Source of the DNA: Channallabes apus
Lineage: Eukaryota; Chordata; Actinopteri; Siluriformes; Clariidae
Direction of reading: 5' to 3'
NCBI GenBank assembly: GCA_030522415.1
Contig: CM060107.1
Coordinates: 20,682,071 to 20,746,070 of the forward strand
Length of the DNA stretch: 64,000 bases
The first letter of the stretch is position 1. The number at the start of each line of letters is the position of its first letter. The position numbers and the translations under genes were made by a program. Positions 35,758 to 46,675 of the stretch are shown piece by piece. The notes beneath the pieces were generated by a model. It saw nothing but the letters and a program-made list of their open reading frames with translations. It made no database searches and was not told the origin of the DNA.

Positions 35758-35860
35758 ATTATAGTGTATTAGTGCCTGTCTCAGCGCTGGAAACTCTCTG
35801 CAGCATGACTCTTTATGTACAGCAGGAACACCTGGTCAAGGGCAAACTTCACCAAGTCAA

Positions 35861-36480
35861 TTCAATTCAGTTTTCTTTCTTAAAAAAATATGAGGAAAAA
35901 ACAAAATGTGTAAGGAAATGTGTATCAATCATAATTATCAGGTTGTTCGTGATGAGCAAGCCAAGGGTGATGGCGGCAAGGAAAAACTCCCAGAGATGGA
36001 AATAGGAAGAAACCTTCCTGCTGAGAAACCAGACTCAACAGGGAACCCATTGATCTGCAGTCACCCTGAGTGTTAGGAGGTTGGAAATTCAGTATAACAG
36101 GAAAGGAGTTTAAGTTAATATGGAGTTTATGCAGTTAATATAACAGTTTTGTTATTGGAGGCTCAGGTTCAAAACCGGTTTGTGGGAATTTCAGCCCTGA
36201 ACTATACAAGTCATGAGAGATCAGTGCATCTGCATCAGTCGAGTCTAAGACCAACTTCATGGAAAAGTGGAACCGTCCTCAGTCACCACACGCATCCCAA
36301 GCAGACAACACGGGACCTCCATGTGACGAGATCTCCATCCAGAAGCAAGGCAGCCGGATGAGTCCTGGACTGGACCAGGGGGCAGAGGTGGTCTGGATCA
36401 TTGGCAGCTCAGGGAGAGAGATGAGAGAAAGAGAGATATGTATGGAGTGAATATATATTTCATGCAGAGTGCTAGCAGGG
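35861..36480 (-). repeat. L2-like LINE 3' region (UTR) fragment
   Basis: 'ggcggcaaggaaaaactccc', 'gagtgttaggaggttgg' and 'catgcagagtgctagcaggg' match, in the same order, the 3' region of the LINE at 57835-59520. There these modules lie downstream (minus orientation) of reverse transcriptase sequence. Confidence 0.65.
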
Positions 36481-37470
36481 ACTCCAGCAGGACTATAGAT
36501 CCAAATCTAAATGAATAAAACTAAATCCTTTAGGGAAATAATTTCATCATTAAAGAAAGTGTAGAAATTAGTAGAAATTAATAGAATTAAACTGGGAAAT
36601 CTAAACTCGATAATTATTGTCAGCTTAATAAACATGGGTGTAAAAAAAAGTATTAGAGAAAGTACAAAATATAATCTTTAGTTGATGTCAATTTATTGTA
36701 GTAATTCCACTGCAAAACCTATGACACTGATCTGTAAAAAATGCTCCTGTTTGGCGGACAAATCTCTTCTGTTTGCTGCCGCATCTTTTGTTTCTAATCA
36801 CCCGAGCAGAGCGAGAGAGAGGATGAAATCTGAATGACAACAGAGTAAAATTAGACATTTTGCACCGTTGCACCATGCTGAAACATATCATAAATGCCTA
36901 AAATCTTTGGAAACAGCACTTTTTTTGACAGCTCGGGTATTAAGCAATTCTGATGGTCAACACAGCTTTTTATATATTTATTTTTAAACAAATCTGTTAT
37001 GTGGTTACATTTTTTCTCACATGATACATTTACTGTATATCACAGGAATTTCACTTACTAGCTCAGCTGTTAGACTTACCGATGACAGGCTAAAAGGGTC
37101 TTTATTTTTCCAGACACATGACTGTCATGCAGAAATCTTCAGAATAAATGCAGATCATCATATCCAGTGCTCAGTATCTTATTTGTTGCTTGAAATTATT
37201 GGCATGCAAACTGGCTGCAAATGAGATCAGTCTTCCTATTCACAATTTTACTCGGTTCCTGTTTACCATATTAATCTGACTCTAAATCTGCATCTCTCTC
37301 CATTATTGGGTCAGCTTTTATTTCGTTTTTGTTCTCCTTCACGTTTCTTCTTTTTTTTTTTTAATCCTCCACCTTATTATCTCTCCTCTCCTCATAGCAC
37401 CTCTCCTCATTCCGCATTCTGTTCCACAAACACAAATGTCACTTTTTGCCCTTGTTCTTATTATCATTAA
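36481..37470. other. No gene seen
   Basis: Unique AT-rich sequence. Confidence 0.45.
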
Positions 37471-37475
37471 CACAT

Positions 37476-37702
37476 CACACCACACACACACACACACACA
37501 CACACACCACACACGCGTGCACACACACCACACACGCGCGCACACACACGCGTGCACACACACACACACACATGCGCGCACACACACACATGCGCGCACA
37601 CACACACATGCGCGCACACACACACATGCGCGCACACACACACATGCGCGCACACACACACATGCGCACACATACACATGCGCACACACACACACACACT
37701 GC
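37476..37702. repeat. CA/CG minisatellite, 18-bp unit, Z-DNA-prone
   Basis: A CA tract is followed by about six tandem copies of the 18-bp unit CATGCGCGCACACACACA (37571-37670) with related CGCGTG variants before and CATGCGCACACA variants after. Alternating purine-pyrimidine is kept for over 200 bp. Open frames on both strands (to 145 codons) are translations of the repeat. Confidence 0.95.
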
Positions 37703-37970
37703 ACATGTGTAAACATGCTCGTTATGAAATAGCTAAAGGTCAGTTCACCTCTTACCCGCTTCCACCCCACACTCACGCCGGGGACAAAAGAGCGTTTGAG
37801 AGGAGAGTATGCAGTGCTTACATCATGCTTGGATAATATGTAGAATTACACTGATGTCTTAAATATGTAGACAAAAGTGAACGTCAATATTTTAAAGTAT
37901 TCTTTAAAATTACAAGTCAAGATAATACAAATAATTTCTTTTATTACTCAGTGAAATTCCTATTGCTATA

Positions 37971-38320
37971 GGTGGTGTAGTGATTAGCACTGTTGCCTTG
38001 CACCTCCAGGGTCTGGGTTCGATTCCCCGGCCAGGCTCGATTCCTGTCTCTGTGTGCATGGAGTTTGCATGTTCTCCCCGTGCTTGGTGGGTTTTCTCCG
38101 GGTACTCCGGTTTCCTCCCACAGTCTAAAGACATGTAGGATAGACGAATTGGTGTCCCCAAAATTGCCCGTAGTGTGTGAATGAGTGTGTCTGTATGTGT
38201 GTGTTTCCTGCAATGGATTGGCACCCTGTCCAGGGTGAACCCCGCCTCGTGCCTTAAGTGTTCTGGGATAGGCGGACCTGAATACAGGATAAAGCGGTAT
38301 AGAAGATGAGTGAGTGAAGG
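37971..38320 (+). repeat. SINE-B, near full length, 7-bp target duplication
   Basis: Head TGGTGTAGTGATTAGC, B box GGTTCGATTCC, all body modules and the tail 'agaagatgagtgagtga' are present. TGCTATA flanks it at 37964-37970 and 38321-38327. It interrupts or abuts the dispersed element at 38345-38660. Confidence 0.85.
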
Positions 38321-38344
38321 TGCTATACAACAATCAGTTAAACC

Positions 38345-38660
38345 TGCTGGATCCGTCTGGATATAGAGTCAAAGATGTCTGCAGTACTTTGGTGTCACTC
38401 GCTCCATCTACAGTATGGCTGCTCATGTACAGAGAATTGAGAATTTCTGAGGTCCAGAGGTTTCAGAAAATAAGCCGTCCTGCCACATACTGAATTTTTT
38501 TCCTCCATTACGGTACTTCAACTCTACAGCCTAATAGGTGAGACCTTATACTGTAAGTGACATCACCTGTTTCAGGCACAGGGAGAACTATAATACTGTA
38601 CATGACATATGTTGTAGTAATACTTTTGGCCCCACTGTTATCGACAGTAAACCTTCTGTT
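38345..38660. repeat. Dispersed element of unknown class, compact copy
   Basis: It carries the same two ends as the split copy at 3640-6415: 'cctgctggatccg' and 'ctttggtgtcactc' at one end, 'cacagggagaactataatac' and 'cttttggccccactgt' at the other. Confidence 0.45.
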
Positions 38661-38699
38661 AAGCCCCACACAATGGTATAATCCTAATGATTTATACTA

Positions 38700-39370
38700 G
38701 GATGAGTGGACCAGCCAGTAGATGTGTTTACATAGACAATAATATTCCATTAACTCCAGTGTGACCCAATCCAGGCTGATTGGAATGAATTTCCAATTGT
38801 AATGGAGGTTGTAAACTTGAGATAATCGGTTCATTAGTTAAATATTAGCCATGTAAACACTTGATCTGATTTTTTTCCTTAATTGTGGTTATAAATGTAT
38901 TGTTTCTGGTCATGTTTGCCCCACGTGATGGAAATATTTAGTGACTTGATGAGTTTCTAGGAGGGACATTTTGCTTCCACTGATGATCGATGAACTCTTG
39001 TGTTTACTTTTAATTACTGGGTCTCTGGCTGATGAAGGGGCACTGATTGGGTCACCATTTCATACTTAGTAAAGCTTCTAACCAATCATAAAAGAGATTG
39101 AATTATTTTAACCAGTCATATGACAGAAGCTGGGATTTATCGGAAAAGCTTGGACGCCTAACATAATCTAAAAATGGAAGAATTCTGCTTCTATTTCTGG
39201 CAGATTAATTGCTTCATAGCAGGCAGAACCACTTTGTATACATCAATAAAAAAAGGTATACTTTGATTAAATGCTTTGAGCATGTAAACACACATCTTAT
39301 AAGATCAGCGTCCATGTGAACAATTAAGTTAGAATCTCTAATCAGAAAAATTTTAATGGAACTGAATGAT
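38700..39370. repeat. Possible non-autonomous DNA repeat with 'atgtaaacac' motifs
   Basis: The motif 'catgtaaacac' occurs near 38850 and 39280 and a related 'tgtttacatag' near 38725. The right part (39266-39330) is shared with 213-285. Boundaries are not resolved. Confidence 0.35.
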
Positions 39371-39576
39371 TAGCCATCAATGTCATCAGCCAGAAATAAC
39401 ACCAACTCTGGTATATTTATCCTATTTTTTGACATTAAATACGTCAAAAAACTAAATTATGTTTGCTAAATTAAAATATCCAACATAATCTTTATGATCA
39501 AGCTAGCTATATTTTACCCTGCTGTCAGGCATGTTGTCAGGTGACAGCTCCTGAAGTTGCTGATGCTTGTTAATGG

Positions 39577-39738
39577 GGAATGTTGTAGTGCAGAGGTTAA
39601 GACACTGGACTACGTCGGCATGACCCAGGTACCACTTTTGAGCAAGGCCCATAAGCTTCACATGCTCCGACATACAGTGTAATGAGATAAATGTAAGTCT
39701 CTTTGGAGAAGGTCGTCTGCCAAAACCTATAAATGTCA
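39577..39738 (+). repeat. SINE-A, strongly diverged
   Basis: 'gttaagacactggactacg', 'ttgagcaaggccc' and 'gtctgccaaaacctataaat' keep the order of SINE-A modules, with an internal deletion after 'gacccaggtacc'. Confidence 0.65.
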
Positions 39739-39739
39739 A

Positions 39740-40560
39740 AGTTTGAGTTTTAAACCTAAACTGCTTTCTCCAGCTGAGAAAAACTGCTTGTGGTCAATTT
39801 TCTTTTTTTATATCCATCACCATTAACAGACAGCTCATGTCGAAATCTACTGCTAGTTTCAGATATAATTGAGAACTGGGGTCTTGGAAAAATGCATTTG
39901 CATAGCTTTTCAGCAAGCATGTAATAGTAGTACATTTGAAAGCTCTTACGCAGACTTTCAAGTTTCTGTTTGGTGTTTGATATCAGATCAAAGTCTAGCA
40001 GTAGATATTAAGGTAATTGAAGGGATTTTTTTTGTGTGTTAGATTTCTGATCAATCTTTGATCAAACACTTTTTATGTGTTTTTTTTTCCCCATGGCTTT
40101 TAAAAGTGAACTATGATAGCACGCATTTTCCACCTACTTTTAAAATGACTGAAGCACTAAGCAAACAGCTCTTCAGTGGAGGTTTTAAAAGCTCCTTGAG
40201 AGCTTTTTAAATCGACACAGAATGCAAACAAGGTCTAGCTTACTTTGGGGATTTTTTTTTTTTTTTTTTTTTTTTTTAATCTCAGGCAATTGTGATTAAA
40301 TGAACGCTCTGAGGCAGAAAGTTGAAAGTTCTGAGTCAGGCAGTGAGAGTTCCCAGTGGTCACGAATGCCGCAGTGCTCCATATAAGAGAAACAGAGCGT
40401 TTATGAGGTGTGGCCAAATATCTGTGAAAATCCTGTTCTCAGGACTGTTTCAAGAAATAGTTGTAAAAAGAAGAACTAAAAATAATATGTAATAACAGTG
40501 AGATTAAGCGTGAGGTAATTCAATAGCTGGTGGTGTTCAGAAGCAGAAGACTTTTCCTTT
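39740..40560. other. No gene seen; poly-T at 40252-40277
   Basis: Unique AT-rich sequence. Confidence 0.45.
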
Positions 40561-40571
40561 TTTTTTAATGC

Positions 40572-40910
40572 ATGCACAGACATGGACTACGATTTCTCTT
40601 GGCGTCGTTGGTGCTGTGGGTCATCTTACAGTTCACACACTACAAAAGCCACAATGACAAACCAGACATTACAAAGTACAGAGAATACACAACAAGCCAC
40701 GTTAATGGTAAACAACATGAACAAACAAAGGAGGTGGAAGAAAACATGCCAGTGGCTGTGGATTTAGTGGAGAATGTTAACATGGATGCCAGCATTTGTG
40801 GTTTAGTTGTGATTATTCTCCTCTTGCTGCGGAGATATGGGAGGAATCTAAAAACTGCTGTGTACTTGTACTGCTTTCTCAGCTATCTCTCATTAAAGAC
40901 ACTTTACTAA
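40572..40910 (+). other. 112-codon open frame with two hydrophobic segments, coding status doubtful
   Basis: The frame starts MHRHGLRFLLASLVLWVILQ, has a hydrophobic stretch at residues 8-21, a charged, polar middle (about 25-70), and a second hydrophobic stretch near residues 74-87 (SICGLVVIILLLL) followed by RRYGR. It would suit a small two-pass membrane protein. Against it: weak start context (t at -3), no recognised family, no visible promoter or splice sites, and a length reachable by chance. I regard it as probably non-coding. Confidence 0.12.
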
Positions 40911-41064
40911 AGACAAAATAATATGAGATGTAGAAGCTGCAGGAGTATGCAAGTAATATCACTTTCTACTGACTTCATTGGAACTGGTCGAATTCTAAAT
41001 GTTAAAAATCTCTGTACGCTGGTACATCTCAGGCACCGTGTAATTCTACTAATGTAATGAAGTA

Positions 41065-41272
41065 CAGTGATAACCTCTGCCTACAAATTTAATCCATTCT
41101 GGAGGGGAGTTCTTAAGGCAAAATATTGTATTGCAAAATGCATTTTCCCATAGGACATATTCAAGATAATCCGTTCTAGCCAACCAAAATTATTATGAAA
41201 ATGAGCAAAATTTCAGTTCGCAAATTGAAAAATTGTTAGGGCGGGGCATTCGTATGCTGAGGAATCACTGTA
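41065..41272. mobile_element. Short mariner-type MITE, about 208 bp
   Basis: The ends CAGTGATAACCTCTGCCTAC (left) and, on the minus strand at the right, CAGTGATTCCTCAGCATACG are inverted repeats with small indels. TA lies on both sides, as expected for Tc1/mariner-type insertion. No coding content. Confidence 0.65.
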
Positions 41273-41274
41273 CT

Positions 41275-42170
41275 TGATATCATGGGCTGAACTCGGGTTG
41301 AGTTTAATTTTGAACCGGTTCACACTAAATAAATAACTACTTAACTTATTTAGGTAAGCTTATAAGCATTAAATAGTTTAAAATTTATTAATTCTCTAAA
41401 AAATATACCATAGCTTTTGCAGGAAATTAAAAAACACTTGCATTTTCTGCAAATCCTTTTTGCGTTTTTTGCAAGAATATTACTTCTTCTTTTGAGTTTA
41501 TGGTATTGCAATACCGTCACATACCGGGATGGAGTGAGGAGTACAAGATTGGTGGGAAAAAAAAAGATTGTTGCTTTGTAAGGAGCATGATATGTAAGCA
41601 CAAGTTACAACGTTCCATTGCTTATATGCATATTCAATGGATTTTCAATGGAATTTCAATGGATTTAATATTCCAAAACTTAAAAAAAAAATTAAAAATG
41701 TAAAAATTATGGCTTCTTGAAATAAAAAAGCCAATGAACATTATTGCAACCGAATCAGAAAAATCAGCATGCCCAAAAAATCGAACCAAATCAAAAAAAA
41801 GTCTAGCTCTGATTTAAAGCTCTACTGTCAACCTCGATAGTCTGCCTGGTAGAATCGGTTGAGGGATAAAAAAAAAGACAATAAAAAAGCAACATTGCAA
41901 CCATTTTTACATCAGCACTACACGGGATCCAAAAGAAGTTGGATACCAGAACATACCAGAGTTGGAGCGGCGTCAATAATGCTAGGCGCTGATTCAGCAT
42001 CAAAAAAAAAAAAAAGAAGGAAAAAAAAGATAAAGATACAACTTTAAAGAACAATAGTGTGATTGCTCGAATTATCACACCAGAGCTTGAGGAATCCTAT
42101 TAATAAATCGGCAGTCGAAAGGTTACAGTTGTCCACAGTTACTCGGCTCCGTTTTTTTTTTTTTTTTTTT
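41275..42170. other. No gene seen
   Basis: AT-rich sequence with A runs near 41680 and 42003 and a T run at 42151-42170, next to the SINE-B target site. Confidence 0.45.
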
Positions 42171-42189
42171 AAACACCAAATTGAAACTA

Positions 42190-42579
42190 GGCGGCGCGGT
42201 GGTGTAGTGGTTAGCACTGTCGCCTTGCACCTCCAGGGTCTGGGTTCGATTCCCCGGCCAGGCTCGATTCCCGTCTCTGTGTGCATGGAGTTGGCATGTT
42301 CTCCCCGTGCTTGGTGGGTTTCCTCCGGGTACTCCGGTTTCCTCCCACAGTCCAAAGATATGCAGGTTAGGCTAATTGGCGTTCCCAAATTGCCCGTAGT
42401 GTGTGAATGGATGGGTGAATGTCTGTGTGTGTGTGTGTGTGTGTGTGTGCCCTGCGATGGATTGGCACCCTGTCCAGGGTGTACCCCGCCTAGTGCCCGA
42501 AAGCCTCCTGGGATAGGCTCCAGGCTCCCCGCGACCCTGATCACAGGATAAAGCGATATAGAAGATGAATGAATGAATG
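42190..42579 (+). repeat. SINE-B, full length (390 bp), perfect 12-bp target duplication
   Basis: A box TGGTGTAGTGG (42200-42210) and B box GGTTCGATTCC (42243-42253) both fit the pol III consensus. Body modules, a TG tract (42425-42450) and the tail 'gatgaatgaatgaatga' follow. AAATTGAAACTA occurs on both sides (42178-42189 and 42580-42591). The 197-codon minus and 162-codon plus frames here only read through the SINE. Confidence 0.95.
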
Positions 42580-42591
42580 AAATTGAAACTA

Positions 42592-43065
42592 ACTTGTAAT
42601 TGAGTTTTGCATTCTCCAGGCTGTTTTCAGGTGCCATATTTTCTCACTTCCATCCCCCTCGATTTAATTAAAATGCAGATAAACGCTCCCACATGTCTCT
42701 AGTTGTAAAACACAAGTTCTGGCATGTATTCAATAACACGAGTCGTTTATAGAGATCGAGTATCTTTAATGCTGCTCGGTTCACTATTGCTAGTCATCTT
42801 TATTATGTCGGGTAACACATGCAGATGTGTAGCAAATATAATTATCATCATTATGAGAACAACTCTCACTGTTTGAGTCTTGACCTTTATATGACAATCG
42901 TTTTTTAAATGCATATATTGATATAAGATAAAAGTATTGAAATTCCCATCAGCTTTGTGTCATTTCCATTGTCGTTCTGTTTTTACATTGTTTATATTAA
43001 AGGATCTGCTGGCTACCTACCTATTTTTAGCCTCAGTAATTAGCATATTGTCTCATATTTCTCAG
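42592..43065. other. No gene seen
   Basis: Unique AT-rich sequence. Confidence 0.45.
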
Positions 43066-43069
43066 TTAA

Positions 43070-43255
43070 AAGTTAAGTTAAGCCTTTATTTGTCACATAC
43101 ACATTATAGCACAGTGAAATTCCTTCTTCGCATATCCCAGCATAACTGGGGTCAGAGCGCAGGGTCAGCCATGATACAGCGCCCCTGGAGCAGATAGGGT
43201 TAAGGGTCTTGCTCAAGGGCCCAGTACAGAAGCACCTTTATGCTTTTAACCACTT
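43070..43255 (-). repeat. SINE-C, near full length
   Basis: The plus strand runs from tail complement ('atttgtcacatacacattat', 'cacagtgaaattccttcttc', 'gcatatcccagc') through 'ggtcagccatgatacagcgc' and 'cttgctcaagggccc' towards a worn head ('gcttttaaccactt'). Confidence 0.8.
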
Positions 43256-43261
43256 TTTTAA

Positions 43262-44670
43262 CAGTGGCTGAATTTTCATGTGAGGACTCGCAGCTAAATT
43301 TACGTCATTGTTGTTGTTCAAAGTGCTTTAACATAACATGTATCCAGGGTCGTGTGGGGGGGGGGGGGGGTGCAGAGCCTATCCAAGGAGACTTTGTGCA
43401 CGAGGTGAGGTACACCATGGATGGGGTGCCAATACTTACAAATTTGAGGTTTCTTTTTAATTAACCATTAAGTACAGCATCATCAATGAATTTCAGAGCT
43501 ACTGTAATTGTCACCATGTTTACATTCTGATTTATACCGTGGCCCTGTTGCCTAATCATTACAGTTGGACAGAAGATTGCAATTTTTTTTAAACATATGT
43601 GTATGGCCGTTGATATGCCGAGATTTCAGTGAAGAGAGGCATTAGCATTAATTGAGATTAGAGATTACTCAGCATGTTTCTAAGGAATCTGCAGCGTAGT
43701 CAAAGTCGTAACATCGGCTCAGGATTGAAGGGTTGTTCGCTGCAAAATGATAAAATACTGATAGATGATGGAATGACGGTAAATAGCTGTTATAGGTAAT
43801 ACAACTGAACAAACGTATTTTGTGTTTATTTAAAGTAACTGAAAATCTAATTATGCCTTTATTCAATATTTAAAAAAAAAGGCATATTAGCAAGTGAAAC
43901 CATGTTGAACCGTATCCAAATTTCCCTACTGTTTCTCATTATACGATTACAGTAAACTAAGATTATTAAGCATAGGTCAGACTTAATTGACTATTTATAA
44001 GCTTTTTATTTTCTAGTTTTGCTGGCAGATTATATTATGTTTAATGTTGAGTATTAATTTCTTAAAAGAAGCGAGACCATCTGCCAAGAGAACACGATTT
44101 TGAAGCTAAAATCTAGTAAAATATGTTTCAAAATAGCCTTAATAATGGTATATTTGGTTTGTTGACATCTTAAACATACAAAAGTAGAAATGTATTTATA
44201 ATAAATTCAAGATATTTTATTTGCTGTCTGTTTTTACAGTGAAAGATGTCAGTTTCAGAAAGAGGTAAATTTCAATGTAAGGAGCAGACGACTCCACTCA
44301 TTAAAGTGACTCTATGTTGCATTAAGGTGCTTTTATCTACCCGACTTTGTCTTCTGATTATATGCCATGCTGCATTGTGTTTTATTCTTTATATATAGTT
44401 AGTTATATTGGTTGGCACATGCCTAGCACTTAGCTCATCTTTCTAATAACAATGTGCATGGTCTCATATGGTCTTTCTTCTCTTGATTTAAACCTCTGTG
44501 CTGTCAAAAAGGTCTTTTGAAGTGAGCACTGGGTGTTCCATCAGCATCAAAATGATGGAGGTTGGGACAGCTCCTTCTTGATGCTGTCGCCCTGAGCTGA
44601 GGGTTACTGCCACCAAAGACAGCACTGTCTCTCTGCTAGAAATGCGAGAGCGGCGGAGAGCAATTACCGT
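43262..44670. other. No gene seen; G17 run at 43354-43370
   Basis: AT-rich unique sequence. The sequence after the G run ('gcctatccaaggagac', 'gtgcacgagg') looks like a worn SINE-B tail in minus orientation, too diverged to call firmly. Confidence 0.4.
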
Positions 44671-44682
44671 ATAACCACTCAC

Positions 44683-44792
44683 CTTGATCTAACGTACATC
44701 CTTCATCACACACGAGCATGGGAGAGACCACCTGATCGCTGCTGGAGCCCATCTATCATCAGTCTCTTTCTGTTCCTGACAACAAGTCTGTA
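44683..44792 (-). other. Candidate minus-strand exon, 110 nt, probably non-coding
   Basis: On the minus strand, 'ctgttctcacactcag' ends at 44793 as a fair acceptor, and AAG|GTGAGTGG begins the donor at 44682. Two frames stay open for most of the exon, but each meets a stop within its last 27 nt; a third stops early. A transcript from here could be a long non-coding RNA. Inference only. Confidence 0.2.
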
Positions 44793-44954
44793 CTGAGTGT
44801 GAGAACAGACCGACTACAGTAGACAAGTAATTAATTAAGCTTAATTTATTTTTTTTTTGCTCTAAAGTGGCACCCTTAACCATTATGAGTCATGTTGTGA
44901 CTTGTTACATGATTGTAAAGGTGCAAATGGTGTCTCAGCTTTAATAATTGAGAA

Positions 44955-45155
44955 GAATTTCAGAGATTCAAGCCCTAGCTCCACCAAGCTGCCACTTCCG
45001 AGCTCCTGAGCAAGGCCGTTAATTCTTTTTGATTTTGGGTGCTGTATCATGGGTGACCCCATGCCCCTGACCCCAGCTTCCTAACAATCTGGGATATGTG
45101 ATAAAATGGATTTCACCCTGCTATAATGTACTGTGTTTTTGACAAATCGGAAGCT
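44955..45155 (+). repeat. SINE-C, diverged
   Basis: 'gattcaagccctagctccac', 'ctgagcaaggccgttaattc', 'gctgtatcatgggtgacccc', 'tctgggatatgtgataaaat' and 'ttcaccctgctataatgtac' follow the SINE-C order from B box to tail. Confidence 0.75.
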
Positions 45156-45249
45156 GCTTCTTTTAAATCATGGCTTTGTGGGAGTGAACCATATTTTAAG
45201 TAAATCATAATCAGTTCCTTCCTAAATGAATAACACTGGAAGTGTGTCA

Positions 45250-45575
45250 ATATTCATTCATTCATATTTTACACCGCTTATACTAGACAGGGTAACGAGG
45301 TCCTGGAGCAAATTCCAGGAAACTTTGGGCACGAGGCAGGGTACACCCCGGACAGGGTGCCAATCCATCGCACCACACACACACGCACTACAGATAATTC
45401 GGGAACGTCAGTTAACCTAATCTGCATGTCTTTTGACTTTGGGAGGAAAATGGAGTACCTGGAGGAAACCCATCCCACATGGAAACAACACGCACACGGA
45501 CCCAAGGTGTGAATCGAACCCTCAATCCTGGAGGTGCGAGGCCACAGTGCTAACCATTACACCACTGCGTCACCC
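45250..45575 (-). repeat. SINE-B, near full length
   Basis: The plus strand runs from the tail complement 'tattcattcattcatatttt' through 'gacagggtgccaatccatcg' and 'taatctgcatgtcttttgac' to the head complement 'gtgctaaccattacaccact'. A weak GTGTGT direct repeat flanks it. Confidence 0.85.
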
Positions 45576-46430
45576 GTGTGTTATAAATCAACATTTAAAA
45601 CAGGATTTTGTTTTGCATTGATGTGCGGTGCAATATAATTAACAATTAAGGATCATCATGCTTAGCTGGAAATTTACAAATTTAAGCTATGATTATGCAA
45701 AATCTAATTTGCATACAAATACAAAATATTTGAATATATATTAGTTTGTTTATTGCTTTGATTTTGGTTTTATTACGCCCTTATACTAACTTCATTCAAG
45801 CACATGGACGAGATGTAAAGACATTCCAAAAGGCCTAAATGTTCATGAGGTTGCTGTGTATTAAGATACTGCTGTAGCATCTTCTAAATATCGTAAAGTG
45901 AACGTTGGTATGGTTTAAGTATACCTAGCTGATGCTGCCGTACGCCCCAGGATTTACACTTCCTCATTCTCTATCTCCTTGACTTTATCTATTGATTTCT
46001 CTCCAGACTATTTGTCGCCTGCTTACTCAAGTAAAATTAGAGCACGATGTGCTTGGTATAAACAATCGATTAGTGGAAGAAAAGCACTTCCAAACTAACC
46101 GTAATGATATCATGTCCTGCAGTGCAAATCTCTTCATGTGTATGATGCAGTTGTTTTGGTTGTTTAGAATTAATGGGAAATTTCCAGCTTGACAGAGCAT
46201 GAGTTATGTGTGTGTGTGTGTGTGTGTGTGCAGATTAAGTTCTTTGTAAGGACCTAAAAAGTATTCAGTATCCTCACAGTAAGAGGATAGTGTCTTACCT
46301 TGTTCTGACACAATATGATGTTTTTTTTTTATGGGGTTAAATATTTTCTTTTTCATTAATGTGGTTAATGTTGGGTTTATGTAGATGTAGACAGCAGTAA
46401 TTGCTAAATAATACATTCAGTAATCATTAT
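45576..46430. other. No firm gene; candidate 24-nt exon at 46007-46030 and (TG)n at 46207-46230
   Basis: A strong pyrimidine tract ends in 'gatttctctccag' at 46006. Twenty-four nt later comes CAA|gtaaaat, a weak donor. Frames read TICRLLTQ, LFVACLL or YLSPAYS. The weak donor makes this less convincing than the candidate at 9102-9125. Confidence 0.2.
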
Positions 46431-46434
46431 GTGG

Positions 46435-46675
46435 CTGAATTGACACCTTGCAACTTCAGGGACTGGGTTCGATCCAGTTCTCCAGTTTCTTCTCAGCCCC
46501 CCAAAACATGCCAGTAGGTGGACTGGCAACATTAAATTGCCCCTTTGTGTGAGTGGGTGTAAATAGTGTCCAACAATGAACTGATGGTGCTTTCATTGTG
46601 TTTCCCAGTTGGTAGCTAGTTGGTAGGTTTGACCAGGATAAAGCAGCTCCTAGAGAAGAATGAAAGAATGTGGAT
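46435..46675 (+). repeat. SINE-B, old and strongly diverged
   Basis: 'acaccttgcaacttcaggga', 'ctgggttcgatcc', 'aaacatgccagtaggtg', 'aaattgcccctttgtgtgag' and 'aggataaagc' with 'gaatgaaagaatg' keep the SINE-B order. Confidence 0.65.

Noticed and set aside
37339..37776. 145-codon minus and 98-codon plus frames
   Set aside because: They are translations of the CA/CG minisatellite (Cys-Val and His-Thr runs).
42044..42637. 197-codon minus-strand open frame, longest in the window
   Set aside because: It reads through the SINE-B insertion, its target duplications and a T run; similar frames appear in the other SINE-B copy at 37944-38333.
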